Origin: Mansonella perstans
Lineage: Eukaryota > Nematoda > Chromadorea > Rhabditida > Onchocercidae
DNA: 64,000 nucleotides
Assembly: GCA_037074765.1 (NCBI GenBank)
Contig: JBAMDO010000046.1
Span: forward strand, 1 to 64,000
Direction: 5' to 3'
Under the pieces are notes generated by a model that was not told the DNA's origin, did not search any database, and was given only the letters and a program-made list of their open reading frames with translations. Both the position numbers and the translations under genes were made by a program. Shown here in pieces: positions 34,354-47,203 of the stretch (positions within the stretch are counted from its first letter, which is position 1; each line of letters starts with the position of its first letter).

Positions 34354-37033
34354 CTAGCCTTCAGTTGTGGCAGGGTCCATTGATTTCGCAATTTCAGGAT
34401 GAAATATTTCAAGATAATGAACTTTGCACAACAATTGCTTCTCGTGCATGTTATAATTCGTTGACCTGAAGAGCAGTCAAAAATTCTGGTCTGTAGGTAA
34501 TGTTTTTTGTCTTAATGCTATCTTAATGCTTCTTGTGCAGATAGAACGGGTGATAATGTAGCGGTGAAAATGTACTCTTATGATCTGATTGATATTATTA
34601 TGAATTAAGATAAAAAGTCTAACTTGTAGATTCTTTCTTAAAAACTCTTCTTAAAAAACGTTTCTCTGTTTTGCTTTTTTAATCAACAAAGAACATCTCG
34701 ACTGTGGGAAAAGTAAGAATCTTACGTCAATTTTTTGCCACATTTGATACATTTAAAGCATTGTATATGATAATTTTGTCTATTTGCAAAGATCCTTTCA
34801 ACAGTATAAACTGTTTTCAAGCACACTGCACATTCTTTCGGAGCGTCATCTGCTGTAAGGTCAGCCTAAAAAAAATCATTTTTAAAATCTTTTATGCCTT
34901 AAAAGGAATTTCTTGAAAATATGGTATCAGCATGTTTCTTGGTTGCAAGTCAACATCAAGTAAGAAGCTACCGAAAAATCGTTCAAGATTAATTAAATAT
35001 AGGAAACCTGGGCAAATATCCTCATCAGTCGTCTTTTGTCCGCTTCTGAACGTTTAATATCAATTTGCTCGCGTTCACTTTTAGTACTTTCTTGAGGATT
35101 TTCGAAGGTGTCCTTGATGTTTTCTAAATTTTCTTTTCCAACACCTGTCAAATTCCTTTCTACACTTTTCAAATGTTCTTCAAGATCCTCCTTCATTATT
35201 TCCGAAATGTTTTCAAATTTATCTCTGAATTTCGAGTAGTTTTCCTGAAAAAATTATGAAACCATCAAGAAAAAAGTGGCGGAAAACCAAAATCATACAC
35301 CAGAACACTGTTCATTTAGCTATCTTGTGTCTCCTCGGAGGTGATGGATCTGCAAAGACTGTGTATGGGATCTCTTAGAATAACCATTTCGGATGGCTGC
35401 TAAAACAGTCAGTTCACATTATTATTCAGTTAGCTTTCCATTGTAAAACTAAACAGATTTCGAAAGATGAATGATATGTTTGAAAAGTTATGTGGAGATT
35501 TCATTTCTGAAGGTTAGCATTGAGTAGAAGCATACTTTTGTGACGGCAGCAAGTTGCTTACGTTCTTCATCCATCTGCTTATCTTCATTCTTTAACTCAT
35601 TTTTTGTTGTGCCTGAAACTTGACGTTACTAAAAAGAATTAGTTCCAAGAATGCTTCTCTAACATAATATCAAAAGTAATACATATTTATTCATAAATAT
35701 TGCAGTACATTACAAAGATTAAGGATTGTTTACATATTTGTACAACATATTTATATAATCCTTAATTTTTCTGTTTGAAAGTGAAATGCATACCCTGAAT
35801 AAAGTCTTTTTTTATTTTATGTATTTCGGATTTTTCTTTCAACTGATTCAATTCCTCCAGACGTTTTTCGTCCTTCAATGCCTCTTTTGTTTGCTTTAAA
35901 GCGGCTTTCTGAAAGCATGCTGATAAAACAAAGATATATCGTATTAATTCTTATACTTAATTATTTACCTTAATGTTAAATAATTTTTGCTGTATATGCC
36001 TTCAAATTTAATTGGATTTTTAAAGCTTCTATCAACTTCATAAACAAAATACTTGCGAAGACTATAGAAGCCGCATGTATTAGAGCGAGCGACAGGACAG
36101 TCTCAGCATAGTTTATAGTGAGCAAATCAAATGCTCATTCATTAGAATAGTAATCAAAATGCGCTTACTTTCAAATGACAAGTATTCCATCATTTGACAT
36201 TATACTAATGGTGAGGTAAAATGCACAATTCACCTAATTTACTTAAAAGAGATTAACACTAACACTTATCAAACGATTTTTCCAGACCGGCCTTTCATTC
36301 AGTTGATGATTGCTTTTTTTTTCGAATTAGCCATATAACTAACTCAAGCAACAAAGAAACAAGTGCGTTAAAAAGTTGAACAAATATAGTAGATTATAAA
36401 TTGAACAAATACTTTGACTGATTTAACATTCATTTCAAAAAACAGTGATATGGATATTAGTTTTTACGATTTTTTATGATTTATTTCCCTTGCTTTCATG
36501 TTATATATCAACTTAATTTTTTCAACAATGAATAACAAATATTTTCAGCTTTATTGAATGAATGAGACTAGAATTGTCCCTAGGCTTTGCTCTTTCAATA
36601 CAATGTGTTTTTTAAAAAATAAAGGAAGGATACTCCAAAAATATTGTAATGTGAAACATATTGTAATGTAAATTTGAATGACCCATGAACAATATTGTTA
36701 AAAATCAAAAGAGAAGAAATAAGAAATAAAGAATGGAAAAAATATGAGATACTGTTTTTTCAGTTACTGAGTTCGAGTACCTAAAAACGACCTAACTGAA
36801 TCTAATTCAACAATACGTGCAGACTGTAGCCTTGTGCTTTATGTGTTTCAAATGAATTCAAGATATATTAATCATATAAATACTGACTTATTCTTTAAGT
36901 CAAAAAAGCATACAAGTGAAGAAATATCAGCAACAGAGCGCCCCTCAATGCTGATTTTTGGTGGTGGAGCCTTCAATGATTCGCTATCAGTATCCGAACT
37001 TATTGCATACGGATCATCTTCCATTTCTGTCAT
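34354..37033 (-). CDS. Coiled-coil protein with C-terminal LIM domain
   Basis: Six minus-strand exons join in frame to 266 residues: 37033-36914, 35908-35794, 35612-35536, 35244-35008, 34865-34726 and 34465-34354 (TAG). Residues 1-40 are acidic (MEDDPYAISSDTDSES, APPPKISIEGRS); 41-183 are charged heptad-like helix (ALKDEKRLEELNQLKEK; FRDKFENISEIMKEDLEEH; IDIKRSEADKRRLMRIF). Residues 195-246 form one complete LIM domain: C195, C198, H216, C219, C222, C225, C243, H246 (CAVCLKTVYTVER, YHIQCFKCIKCGKKL, LLCKVHYLEIF). The layout, one LIM next to coiled-coil charged helix, recalls EPLIN/LIMA1 and other actin-bundling LIM proteins, so an actin or muscle attachment role is likely but unproven. ATG 37033 follows ATTCAG/GAG, a good trans-splice site. 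It is a relative of the next minus-strand gene. Confidence 0.85.
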
Positions 37034-40000
37034 CTCCTGAATTTTTTTTAAAAACATTGGAAAATTATATGCAGTTGATATAATGCGTTAAGGGATTTAA
37101 AATTTCAAACTAATCACAATTTGCTGAATATGCTGATGGCAAATAAATCTGATTTAGAAGCGAAGACTAAAATTGGATTAGCAACATACACAACAAGCTA
37201 TTTGTTAATAAATGCATTGTTTAGATAAATCAAGAAAGTTGCTCATGAAGTTGCAAACGAGATCATTATTGCAACAAATCAATTGTTTTTTTCCCAGTAC
37301 AAAATGGAATATGTGCGCAGCATTTTCTATAATATTTTCGATTGCAAATATTACATATGCACATTATTAGACAGTAGCAAGAAGATCTTTTCAAAGCATT
37401 AAGCTAATGGAATTATACTAAAATACGAAAATTCTGAAAAATTGGTTACTATTAAATTTAAAGTGAGAGGTATTTAAAGTTGTAGTAAAGAAATTTGAAT
37501 GAAGCAGATTATAATGAAGCGAAAAAAGAGGAAAATGAAAAGAAAGGCCACCATCGTTGTATTACATCCAATGTAAGAGGAATCTGTTCTTGCAGTAAAA
37601 TCTTTACGCACGCTTTCAAGAAATGCAGAGGATGAACTTTGCGCTGTTCTCGAGTATCAACGGTGTGAGTTCGAGCTTCAGCTGTTGCTTAGGATCCACA
37701 TAGCGTTTTCATTCCTCTAACTCACACCCACCTTGCTTCTCACTTCACCAGCATAATCGTCTGTATTTAGAATAGCGCTACATTCTCGAAATTGAATATC
37801 CAAAATGCATTGATTGAAAGAGCAAGGCATACAGATAGTGTGGTATGTATCAATACTTTTCATATTTTTTTTCTAATCTAATTTTAACTGTCATTTAATG
37901 ATTATTGCACTCAATCAAGTAAGCAAAACAAAAAACGTTCCTCGCTTGAGCAGAAAATTATCCGATGAAATTTTTAGTTATCTGCAACAACGACCGAGTC
38001 TGAATACTCGTTTTCTCACTCATGCACCATTTTCTTGAGATATCCATCACTGTAATAATAGGTGGAGTGGAATGATTTTTATTTCCTTATTCTTGTTTCA
38101 ACAAAACTAATAAAAACAGTTTAATATAAAGCAAACCCAAACGTCGTCCATATAGTTTTGCAACATGACATCGGTAGAGCATTAATTTCTGCTTAGAAAA
38201 TGGACGTGGAACAAGGATTCCAATCAAAATTGTACTTTTCTCTATATGCTTTTTTTCATTATTAAAGATTCCACTGAAACAACCAGGAAAACGAAATCGG
38301 TAATCATCAATTTTTAGTCATACTGTACTAGAATGAAGATTGTGCTACTATCGCCATCATTTCTGAAGTCCATGAATTCATACTCCCACAGTCAAATAAT
38401 CTAATGAAAAAATTGCTAGCAAACAAATATTCTTCAAGCCACAAAAATCTCTAAATTCTGATAGCACCGAACTGAAAGACTTCTCAGGAACTTCAAAAAG
38501 TCCTTTTTCATCCGCTTAAATCTATCTACTACTACAAAACTCTTCTTGAAAAAGAAACTTTAGACCGTTTCTAGTCAGTGTAACTTCTCTAATGCACTAG
38601 AAGAACAATTGAGGTATATCAATATTAAGTGATGTAAACAATCTAAAAAAACATTAAATGAACTATCCAAGAACTGTTACATGAAAATTGATAATACTCC
38701 AAGTCACATGAGAATTTATTGAATTATGTGGCAGATTTCCTTCATTTTAAAATGCTCATGTAAATTCAACTTCAGTGTTAAAAATTTGGTGGCCAAACTT
38801 TACAAGTCCAAATTGAGTATTTTTTCATTTTGAAAAAATCATAGTTTGTATGATAATAGAGAACTTAAAACATTTCGCAAACTCGTTGCGAAAAAGGTGG
38901 TTAAAGCAGTACCACAGTCTCAAAACCACAAACCACAGACAAGGGAGCTATTAGTATCACAGATAGGAACAATTTTATCATTAATTCAGTGTAGCAAAAA
39001 AAAGCTCTTCCGAGCAGTGTGCTCTAAAAGCTACCCAACGAACTATGCTTTACCCAACTGATCGACAACCAACATCTGATAGTCTCCGTCGTCGATAAAT
39101 CACTTTACTAACCTACCACTTTTTGGATGTTCACTTCTTAAATGAATTTCTGTTCACTGACTTTGTGCCACCTCATCATTAAGTCTAATACTCGAAGTTC
39201 TTTTAAAACCGATGTTCCTTGCCACATATCAATATCGTCATTTGATCAATTTAAAGATCACGGCAAATGACACGCAAGTTATCCAGACTCTTACTAGAAT
39301 AATACTCGGGAAATCACTTCTTGAAATACGACCAAACACCATTAAATGAAGCCATAAAAATATTCTCAGAACTGTACGGTTTCTCGAAACTCCGACCTTT
39401 TTTTTTGGATAATTTAGGTGACCATTAAGTGTCACGAAAACCCTGTGCTTTCAATGTTAAAGAGATGGCACAATTTTTAATTAAATTTCAACTAAAGTTA
39501 ATTAAAATAGATGATTTTCGTAAAAAAATAAGTGTACATAAGCACATTAAGAAACAAATATAGGAAAAGAAAGCAATAAAGGTAACATCAAATCAATTAT
39601 AAAATCACATATTACATAAAATTCCAAGCAAAAAAAAAAAAAAAAAATTGGGGAAACATTATTCTAAACATGAACACTAAATGTTTCAGAGTTCTGTGAT
39701 TAACAAGAATGAAGAATCAGAACTGTGCACAACCAAGAAATCATTTGTTGGAGATACTAATTCAAAATTATTTACAAGCAAAATCCATAAGACGTGTCAC
39801 AAATTAAAAAACGTCCGATAAAAAATATGCAAAGTACTTAGAACCAACAGAATTTGGAAGTTGTTATTCGAACCTAATTAAACGAGTTATAAAAATTGGA
39901 TTTTAGCAGAGTTCTTGTTAACCGCTTCGAAGAATATTTCTAAAAATTTCATTAAGATCATACTTGTTGTAGACAAATAACTTCAGCATAACTTCCAAAT

Positions 40001-40110
40001 TCACAACTTGAAAAATGTTAACAAAACTTATAATACAGAATCAAGCGTAAAATTAATGGTGATCCATGCTGCATTCTCTTCATTCTCACGATCCACGAAC
40101 AGTAGGTAAG
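37034..40110. other. Intergenic region between LIM gene and AMSH gene
   Basis: About 3 kb. A GC-richer patch at 37550-37760 has no consistent exon on either strand and may be promoter sequence of the LIM gene. A plus-strand frame (38846-39061) and a minus-strand frame (39238-39435) are open but lack splice context; I leave them uncalled. Confidence 0.45.
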
Positions 40111-43100
40111 TTATCGTAAATCAACAACAACTGCTGCTAACGAATTTTCGAAACGTACGTCATGACAATAGAAAAACAAAGCTGCAGAATCTTCATGTGG
40201 ATGAAAACCTGTTCTACGGCATTCGCCGATTTCCTTCATACCACGCTCTGATAAACGAAATATGCCCACTCTGAAATAACTAAAAGTTATAAATTGTTGT
40301 CTAAGTTTCTTATTCAGCTTTCAGCTAACTGGTCAACAAATGATGAAGAGAACGGCTTCATTTAAGATTCGATGTACAAATCAGTTTTCAACTTAGGGAT
40401 AACGAAACCTCACTCATTGAATTTTGGAGCAACGACGATTGCAACAGCTTCTGACAACATCAGCTGATAAGAAAAGTGTGTGTGAAGATCAACACTAGAA
40501 AGGAATGCTGTCTGTGATGGATGAGTCTGTAACAAGACAATATGGGATAAATCGGATTAACACAAATAAATGAGCAAAACCTTCCGCATTATTAGTTTTG
40601 CTTTCGGATAATTTATGATATAGTAATTAAAGGCTTAAAGTTTTAATTTAATAAAAAATTCTCAGTACATATACTGAACCAGTAAAGTGAAAAAAGAATG
40701 TAGAAAATGATTCATATCTTGTTTAGCTTAAGTGACCACTAAAAACATATTAATTAGGAATTTAAGAAAAGAGCCCATTGATAATTTTGGAAAAAATACA
40801 TGTATCCATCCCAGAGTGATCAGATTATTGACATCTTGATAAGCAAATACTTCTTCTTCGTTATGCGTATCACAGCTATCAGCAGCGCCAGTTTGTTTTG
40901 GTACGACGACATGTGTTATACGACACACTCCCCCACTGATCTTAAAAAAATGTCTATCACGAATATTTCATAATAATGCAATTCCACGACAGCGAGAATT
41001 GAACTAAATTTCCCCACATCTTTTTTGTACAGTAGCTTCTTATCCAATGTGCCATCTACGATGCGCTCTAATCTTAAATTTAGATGCATTAGAAAGTTGT
41101 TTGGCAGCCTAAACCAAGGAATAGTAAACTCCACAATCACAAAGCGAACATGACATCAAAAAGGCAGTAACAAATCCATTACAATTCTACAAGCAATTTC
41201 AGATTTAGAAGAGAATCACCACAGTAATGTATGAAACGGTTTTTAAAATAAGCTAAGAAGAAATCGAAAGAAAATCTTGTCTTCATAGTGCTTATCACAA
41301 AAAAAAGTAGTAGAATGGGAAATGATTCAAACTGACCACTGGGCCACATAAAATTCCACATGTTTCCACATTATGGTTCGTGTTAATTTGCGCCAGTTGC
41401 AAAAAATTTTCCACGAGGTCGCCCGCAACAACAACTTCTTTATGAGCTAGGTTCCTGAATATGTTATTAAATGTAATAATTATATCATGTTTTGAATTGC
41501 ACAGAAATATCGGTCAACTTGAACAGATCTTAAACAATCAAAAAAAAAAGAAAAAAGAGAAATCATTCGCAGATTTGCAATTTGTGGCACTTTAATTTAT
41601 GAAACCCTTAACACTCTTTAAAGTCATATAAATTATAATGAAATGAAATTTCTAAGTTTGTATTCCTGGAACTGAGTTACGAGTCAAGAACATAATGTCA
41701 ATATTCGAGGGCTACAGATAACGGATGAATAAGGACAGCAAACATAAATAGGTGCAACGCTTACATCTATTTATCTTTTGATCGATCCTAACTTAACTGC
41801 TCAATACCACTAAACTATAACAAATATAAATAAATAAAATATTAATGCCTTCGTAGCCCTTAAAGTAGATGCATATGGAATGCACTGGCGGAAATTTTTA
41901 TAAAATCAAATAAACTCAATAACTAAATAAACTAAACTGCAATAAGAAACATGAAAAGAATGCTCAACCTGCTGTTGAACGTAACTACCGTAGAATTTGA
42001 CTTCTTGTGATCAGCTTTTTCGAGAAACCGATCGTATGCTACAACATCATGAATCGATGACACATCCTTTCTATTCAAAGCTGCATTCTGCATTAATCAC
42101 ATAAATGCACGGATGATTTTAACTGGAAATCTAAGCAACATAATTAAAATTTACGCTAGCTGTTGAAAATATTTAAAACATACATCAGTTGCAGTGCTCT
42201 CCGCACTCTGTTTTGCTAGGACTGCTTCATCTTCATATTTCCTTTTTAAACATTCCTTTAATGATTCCGCTTTTACAAACGCATCCCGAAGCACTGCTTC
42301 CGCTTTGGTCTTTTCAGCTGACGAAAAGCCATTGTACTGTTTGTGCTTCGGTAAACCTTCGACCGCTAAGCTTCAGTAATATGAAAATACATAACTAAGT
42401 CTACTTCTGAATACCTAAGTTTATTCAAAGTAAAAACAAGAGATGTTTTGCGCGGATAATGAGGAACTGATATGAACCAACATGAATAGAGAAGATGGAA
42501 AAAAAAAACTGGTCTCAGTTGGTTCCGTCATGTAGATTAAATCAAAGAATTGAAAGAAATGAACCAATACTTAACCTTCCTAATTGAACTATTCAGAAGC
42601 AACTTTCCGATAAAATTAAGTTGAGAACAAACCTCACAAATCGCATATAGTAAATAAATGCTCTTTCGTAATCCTTATCTTCCATACAAAATCCAGCAAC
42701 GCGATACATTTCATTCAAACTTCGATAATAACTGGAAAAAAAAAATACAGTGATATGCGAATCGGATAGTAAAAACGGAGTAATCATGCTGTATTTGAGG
42801 AAGACAGAAGAAGAAAACTGGAGCATATCTTTATTTCTTTCATTTTCTAAATTATATTTAAATTTAAAATACTCTCCTTAGTCGCAAAATATATTCATAG
42901 CATATGAAAAATCGCCCAATCGGAAAATAATATTTATCAAAGAATCAAGATAAAGTTTCATGTTTAAACAGCATGTTTAGAGAAAATGACCGCCCTACTA
43001 ATACTTTAATTGGTTTGATTAGAAGCACTAGAGATAAGCATTTCGAAATTTTGAAACAATGAGAAGTGAATTCTTTGCTGAAACAATGAGCTAAGTATTA

Positions 43101-43451
43101 TTTTATTTCTCATTTAAACAAGGATCATTCTAAATTACTACAGCACAATTTATGCTTAGAATACCGTTTTAGCATTATAACCTTCGATCAAAACCTCCCA
43201 AATGCTGCCGCGAGTACGAAAACAAAAACTTGGTACTGTCTAAAAGTCTGCATACTACGAAGCAGTAATATGGAAAGTAGGCTCAGCATCTCTTTTAAGG
43301 TAACTTTGGTTCATAACTATTCAAAATGACGAACTCGAAAATCAAACCGATTGATAGGAACTGTTGGGCTGACTTCTTGAATTGCCGCCATATCCAAAGT
43401 AATCCGCATCCGAAGACCCGGATCATTTATCACATTTACACTCCGTTTCAT
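40111..43451 (-). CDS. AMSH / STAMBP-type JAMM deubiquitinase
   Basis: Eight minus-strand exons join in frame to 356 residues: 43451-43318, 42731-42633, 42370-42184, 42087-41969, 41454-41337, 40940-40800, 40526-40414 and 40270-40111 (TAA). The N-terminus matches the USP8/AMSH dimerisation (MIT-like) domain ([22 protein letters not shown]). The C-terminal JAMM domain is complete: E210 in NVETCGIL, H266 and H268 with S276 and D279 in [17 protein letters not shown], and the AMSH-specific second zinc site H281, C321, H327, H329 ([10 protein letters not shown]). It ends VVDLR like the family. Known role: zinc metalloprotease that cleaves Lys63-linked ubiquitin on endosomal cargo with ESCRT-0. A clathrin or STAM SH3-binding motif was not identified in the middle part. 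The start is the first ATG; the gene is divergent from the phosphoesterase gene 440 bp away. Confidence 0.95.
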
Positions 43452-43893
43452 TTCTAAATAACTACATCAAGTTCCATAAACGTGAACTTCGTTATCTTCT
43501 AGGCCCCTTATAAGCATTCTTACCCATGCCTTGATATCAACAAACATCTCGCATCATGCTAAGCAAGTCCTCTTATTTCACAATTTGTATCACATTTATG
43601 GCATGCAACATTCCTGTTCTACATTGTTGTTCTCAAGGAGTGTAACAGTAAAATTGTGGTGAGGAAAATTGAGGCATGGTTGTTCTGCAATTTCATTTTA
43701 ATTTTTATTTTAAGTTAAGGAAAGTTTAGTCTTTTAGCTAGAATGAATTTTACCATTATCATTGCATCAATTTGCATCACTACAACTAAGGCGTTAAATG
43801 ATTTTAAGCAATGACAAAAAACCATTAAAAAAAAAAAAACCCAGCAATTTTCATTATGCTTTTAGATGTGAGACAAATTGGAATATAATAAAG
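43452..43893. promoter_or_regulatory. Shared intergenic region of a divergent gene pair
   Basis: 442 bases separate the ATG of the minus-strand AMSH gene from the ATG of the plus-strand phosphoesterase gene. Both promoters, or one bidirectional promoter, should lie here. No TATA-like element can be singled out in such AT-rich DNA. Confidence 0.5.
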
Positions 43894-46555
43894 ATGAGGA
43901 AGGCATTGTTGATATTGCTGATAGCTTTTTTACTATCACAAACGATCTTTTTTGTGCTCAAATGTTTTCTAACGGGCGTAAGTTATATGATGGCTACACG
44001 TTTAAATATTATTGTTTTGCAACAATTTGTTATGGTTTTTGGATCAATTTTTATTTGGTGGAATCTATCTCCAGCTATTGATGGGTTTGTTCATTCATAA
44101 CTTTCTGTCATATTTTCAAGACATTTAAGGCTTTGTTGCTTCTAATAAGTTTTATGTCGAATATTTCAATTTTAATCTTTTCTAAATACAAAGTTTGCAG
44201 TGTTCTGGGTGATTTGCCGCAACTGCCATATAGATACTGGCGGACAATCTTTGTTCAAAATGTTCTAAAGGTGAGATTTTTCGAAAATGACCTTTTGTCA
44301 TGCTAGCAAATTGTTATAAGTACTGAAGATTATGCAGGAATGTTTTTCATTGCTCGGGCAGTCTAGTCAATTGAATGGTTTAATTAGAGTAGTTTGACAC
44401 AAGGAGCGGCCCAAGTATGACTCTCTCTATGGTGTCCATTCGCATCTTAATTAGAAACCTACAGAAATGATGGCAAAGCTGTTTTTCGATCTTGGGAGCT
44501 CCTTCAATTTGTGAAACTACTGGACTTTGAATGGTTTTAAAATCCTGTAGTTGATAACTTCAGGCTTCTATAGTTCTTCTATTATTTCTCGCACATATCT
44601 GTCCGGTGTTTTACTATGTTTGGATTGGTAAGGAACCTAATATATTTGCAATGATTGCGTTGACATCGGTTGCAGTCTACATTTATCTTCTATTCTTCTT
44701 ATTCATTTTTTTATTGATGCAGTCGTTATTCCGTTTTTTACTCCGTGTGGATCCAAAACACTTCAGAATCCTAAGGTTTCTATTTTATTTAGCGGGTCTT
44801 CATTTTTGTAGTCATACTATGGAAATAAGGCATTAATTCTTTCACATTTGATCTCTCCGTAACGAACACTGGGTAATCTACATTCATCGCTGTTAAGCTG
44901 TTAACCCTGTGCAGGTTTAAATCACAGATTTAATCGTAATTCGTTTTTCATCATGTCAAGAATTCTTTTCATTACGTTTTTATGGTCTTACAAAAAAAAT
45001 TTATTTTACTGCGAGTAAATGACGACTGCATAAGTTTCAGATCGCTGGTTGCAAATGAGATTTCAAATCGCCTTTTCGCTGTTATATTGGCAGTTATTTC
45101 TGTTTTAGCAGGCCTTTGGGTTGCTTTATTACCACCTGTTGTACATCGGGTTACAATCGAAATCAAAAACTTGCCAGAGGCTCAGAAAGGCTTTACAGTT
45201 GCTCTTTTGCCTGATCTGCATATTGGACCAACTGTTGGGTATTCGAAAGTCCGGAGGATGGTAGATACTGTAAACTCTTTAAAAGCGGGTATATTGGTCG
45301 TTTTCATTTGTTGTACTTCAGGCATTCAAAATTATCCTCACTGTGTGTTGTTTTAGTTTTCTTTTTTTTTTTTTTTAGATGTAATAGCTATATCTGGCGA
45401 CCTTGCTGATGGTTTTGTTCACAATCTGGAGAAAGCTGCTTACCCTTTAATGAATCTAACTTCAAAATATGGCACTTATTTTGCCACAGGTGGAGAATAT
45501 ATATGCTTGAAATGTAGAGAACTTTTCTATTGCTTTTGTTCAAATGTTTTTTCCCAACAGCATCAGGGAGGGCTGCTCATGATGCTGTTTGTATCGTCAT
45601 TTGAAAGCAGAGGAGTAAATGCCATTTATAGGCAACCATGAATATCTTCATGGAAATGTTGATGAATGGTTCGTATTTTTAAAGAAAATCGAAATCACAC
45701 CTCTCCATAATGAGAATAAGAAGATTTTGATTGGGAATTCAAGAATTTGCATTGCCGGAGCCGATGATTTGTTTGCAGAACAGTCAAGGTTACTACCTGT
45801 TCCCAATTATTTTTTGAAATTTTAGGTTCATCTGTTGTCGGCCATTCTTTTCATTGCTTTTATTGGATATAATTTTTTTTTGGAAATGTTAATGATGATT
45901 TACATCGAATACTTTCATAATTAATAAAACGGGCTGGTAGGTTTCGTATGTACAATGTATGGGGGATATGAGTGAAGATATTGTCTAGTATATTTTTTAC
46001 AGCTGCATTTAATTGCGAAGGTGATTCATATTAAAGGATTGTCAAATCATTTTTTACAGACTTCCTGGGCATGTAATGGATTACAGAAAAGCTTTACGAG
46101 GATGTAACAAAAATGACACAACGATTATGCTTATTCATCAACCTAATGCTGCTCGCTTAATACTTAATGACATTGAAATTGCTAAAAACGTTGATCTTAT
46201 TCTGTCAGGTTAGTAATAAATAGTGTTAATTTCATAATAGATAAAGAGGTGATTGTGGAGACCAATTTTGGTATTTTATTATCCATTTTAGGTCACACAC
46301 ATGCTGGACAGCTGTATGTATTCGTGCCGTTAGTGTATTTTTGGAATGCTTATTTCCATGGCATTTATTATAATGAGGCTACACGGACATATGTCTATGT
46401 TTCAGCAGGTGTCAATTATTTTGGCCCGCCAGTTAAAGTTTTTGACGGAAGTGAAATAATTCTCATCAAGTTAGTGTAGCTGTAAGCTTTTGTTTCTTTT
46501 TCTATAAATTTGACAGCTAAGGCGTTGAATGATTTCAAGCATTGGCGAAATCCGA
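43785..46555. repeat. Imperfect ~40-bp direct repeats flanking the phosphoesterase gene
   Basis: ACTAAGGCGTTAAATGATTT (from 43785) and AGCTAAGGCGTTGAATGATT (from 46515) begin two about 40-bp segments that agree at roughly 80 percent of positions, same orientation. One lies about 110 bp before the ATG, the other about 35 bp after the stop. Confidence 0.7.
43894..46479 (+). CDS. Transmembrane calcineurin-like metallophosphoesterase (TMPPE type)
   Basis: Eight exons join in frame to 441 residues: 43894-44084, 44201-44270, 44564-44775, 45041-45288, 45379-45489, 45632-45788, 46060-46208 and 46292-46479 (TAG). The N-terminal half has several hydrophobic segments (ALLILLIAFLLS; IVLLLFLAHI; VYIYLLFFLFIFLL; AVILAVISVLAGLWVALLPP). 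The C-terminal half is a complete calcineurin-like phosphoesterase domain with all metal-binding blocks: LLPDLHIGPT, ISGDLADG, TGNHEYLHG, IMLIHQPNA and LSGHTHAGQ. This order matches vertebrate TMPPE and bacterial YkuE-like membrane phosphoesterases; the substrate is unknown. The start ATG gives a hydrophobic N-terminus; an earlier in-frame ATG at 43798 would add a low-complexity lysine-rich extension and seems less likely. Confidence 0.93.
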
Positions 46556-47167
46556 TTATGTGTGATTGTGTTGTTTGTAATACTTCTTCGATTGTCAGCT
46601 TTTTTGCATAGGTTTGTGATCTTTTACTCAAAAATTCATGGTAAACACATAACAAATAAGAAGACATTGTGATTTGCTAGTTCAGCTGCTAATAAGATTT
46701 ATGATGATCTCTTCGGCTTCTTTGATAAGAAAAATCCTTGTAAATTTGATTATTTGGATTCGATCAAGATTTAAATGGTAATAAGTTGTTAATGACTGTT
46801 TTCTCTGTCAGAATTTGCAAATTTATTACTATACTTTTCCACTAATTTTGTAAATATGGCTTAGCTAAAGTTGTTTATCCTTTTGAGTTGTACTGTACCG
46901 TTTTCTCCATTGGCACTAGTTCTCCAGACGTAATGAAAATAATGTACAACAGGATTTCGGGATAGCAAATCGATGTGGTGTTGCATGGTAAAAGCAGAAT
47001 GCTGACAAAATCATTATCTAAATGATCTGTTATTTTGAATAATTTCTAATGCTATTTGCAGCCTAGCTAAAAGTCCTATGTGCAGCGTTTAATTATACGG
47101 TAGTAGCACTCAGCGTCCATTCACTTCTTTTCTGGACTTGTTCCACTGAATTTTCATCAGTAGCTTC

Positions 47168-47203
<36 letters not shown>

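Noticed and set aside
38846..39061. Plus-strand frame MYDNRELKTFRKLV
   Set aside because: Basic, no recognised motif, no splice context and no neighbours in frame.
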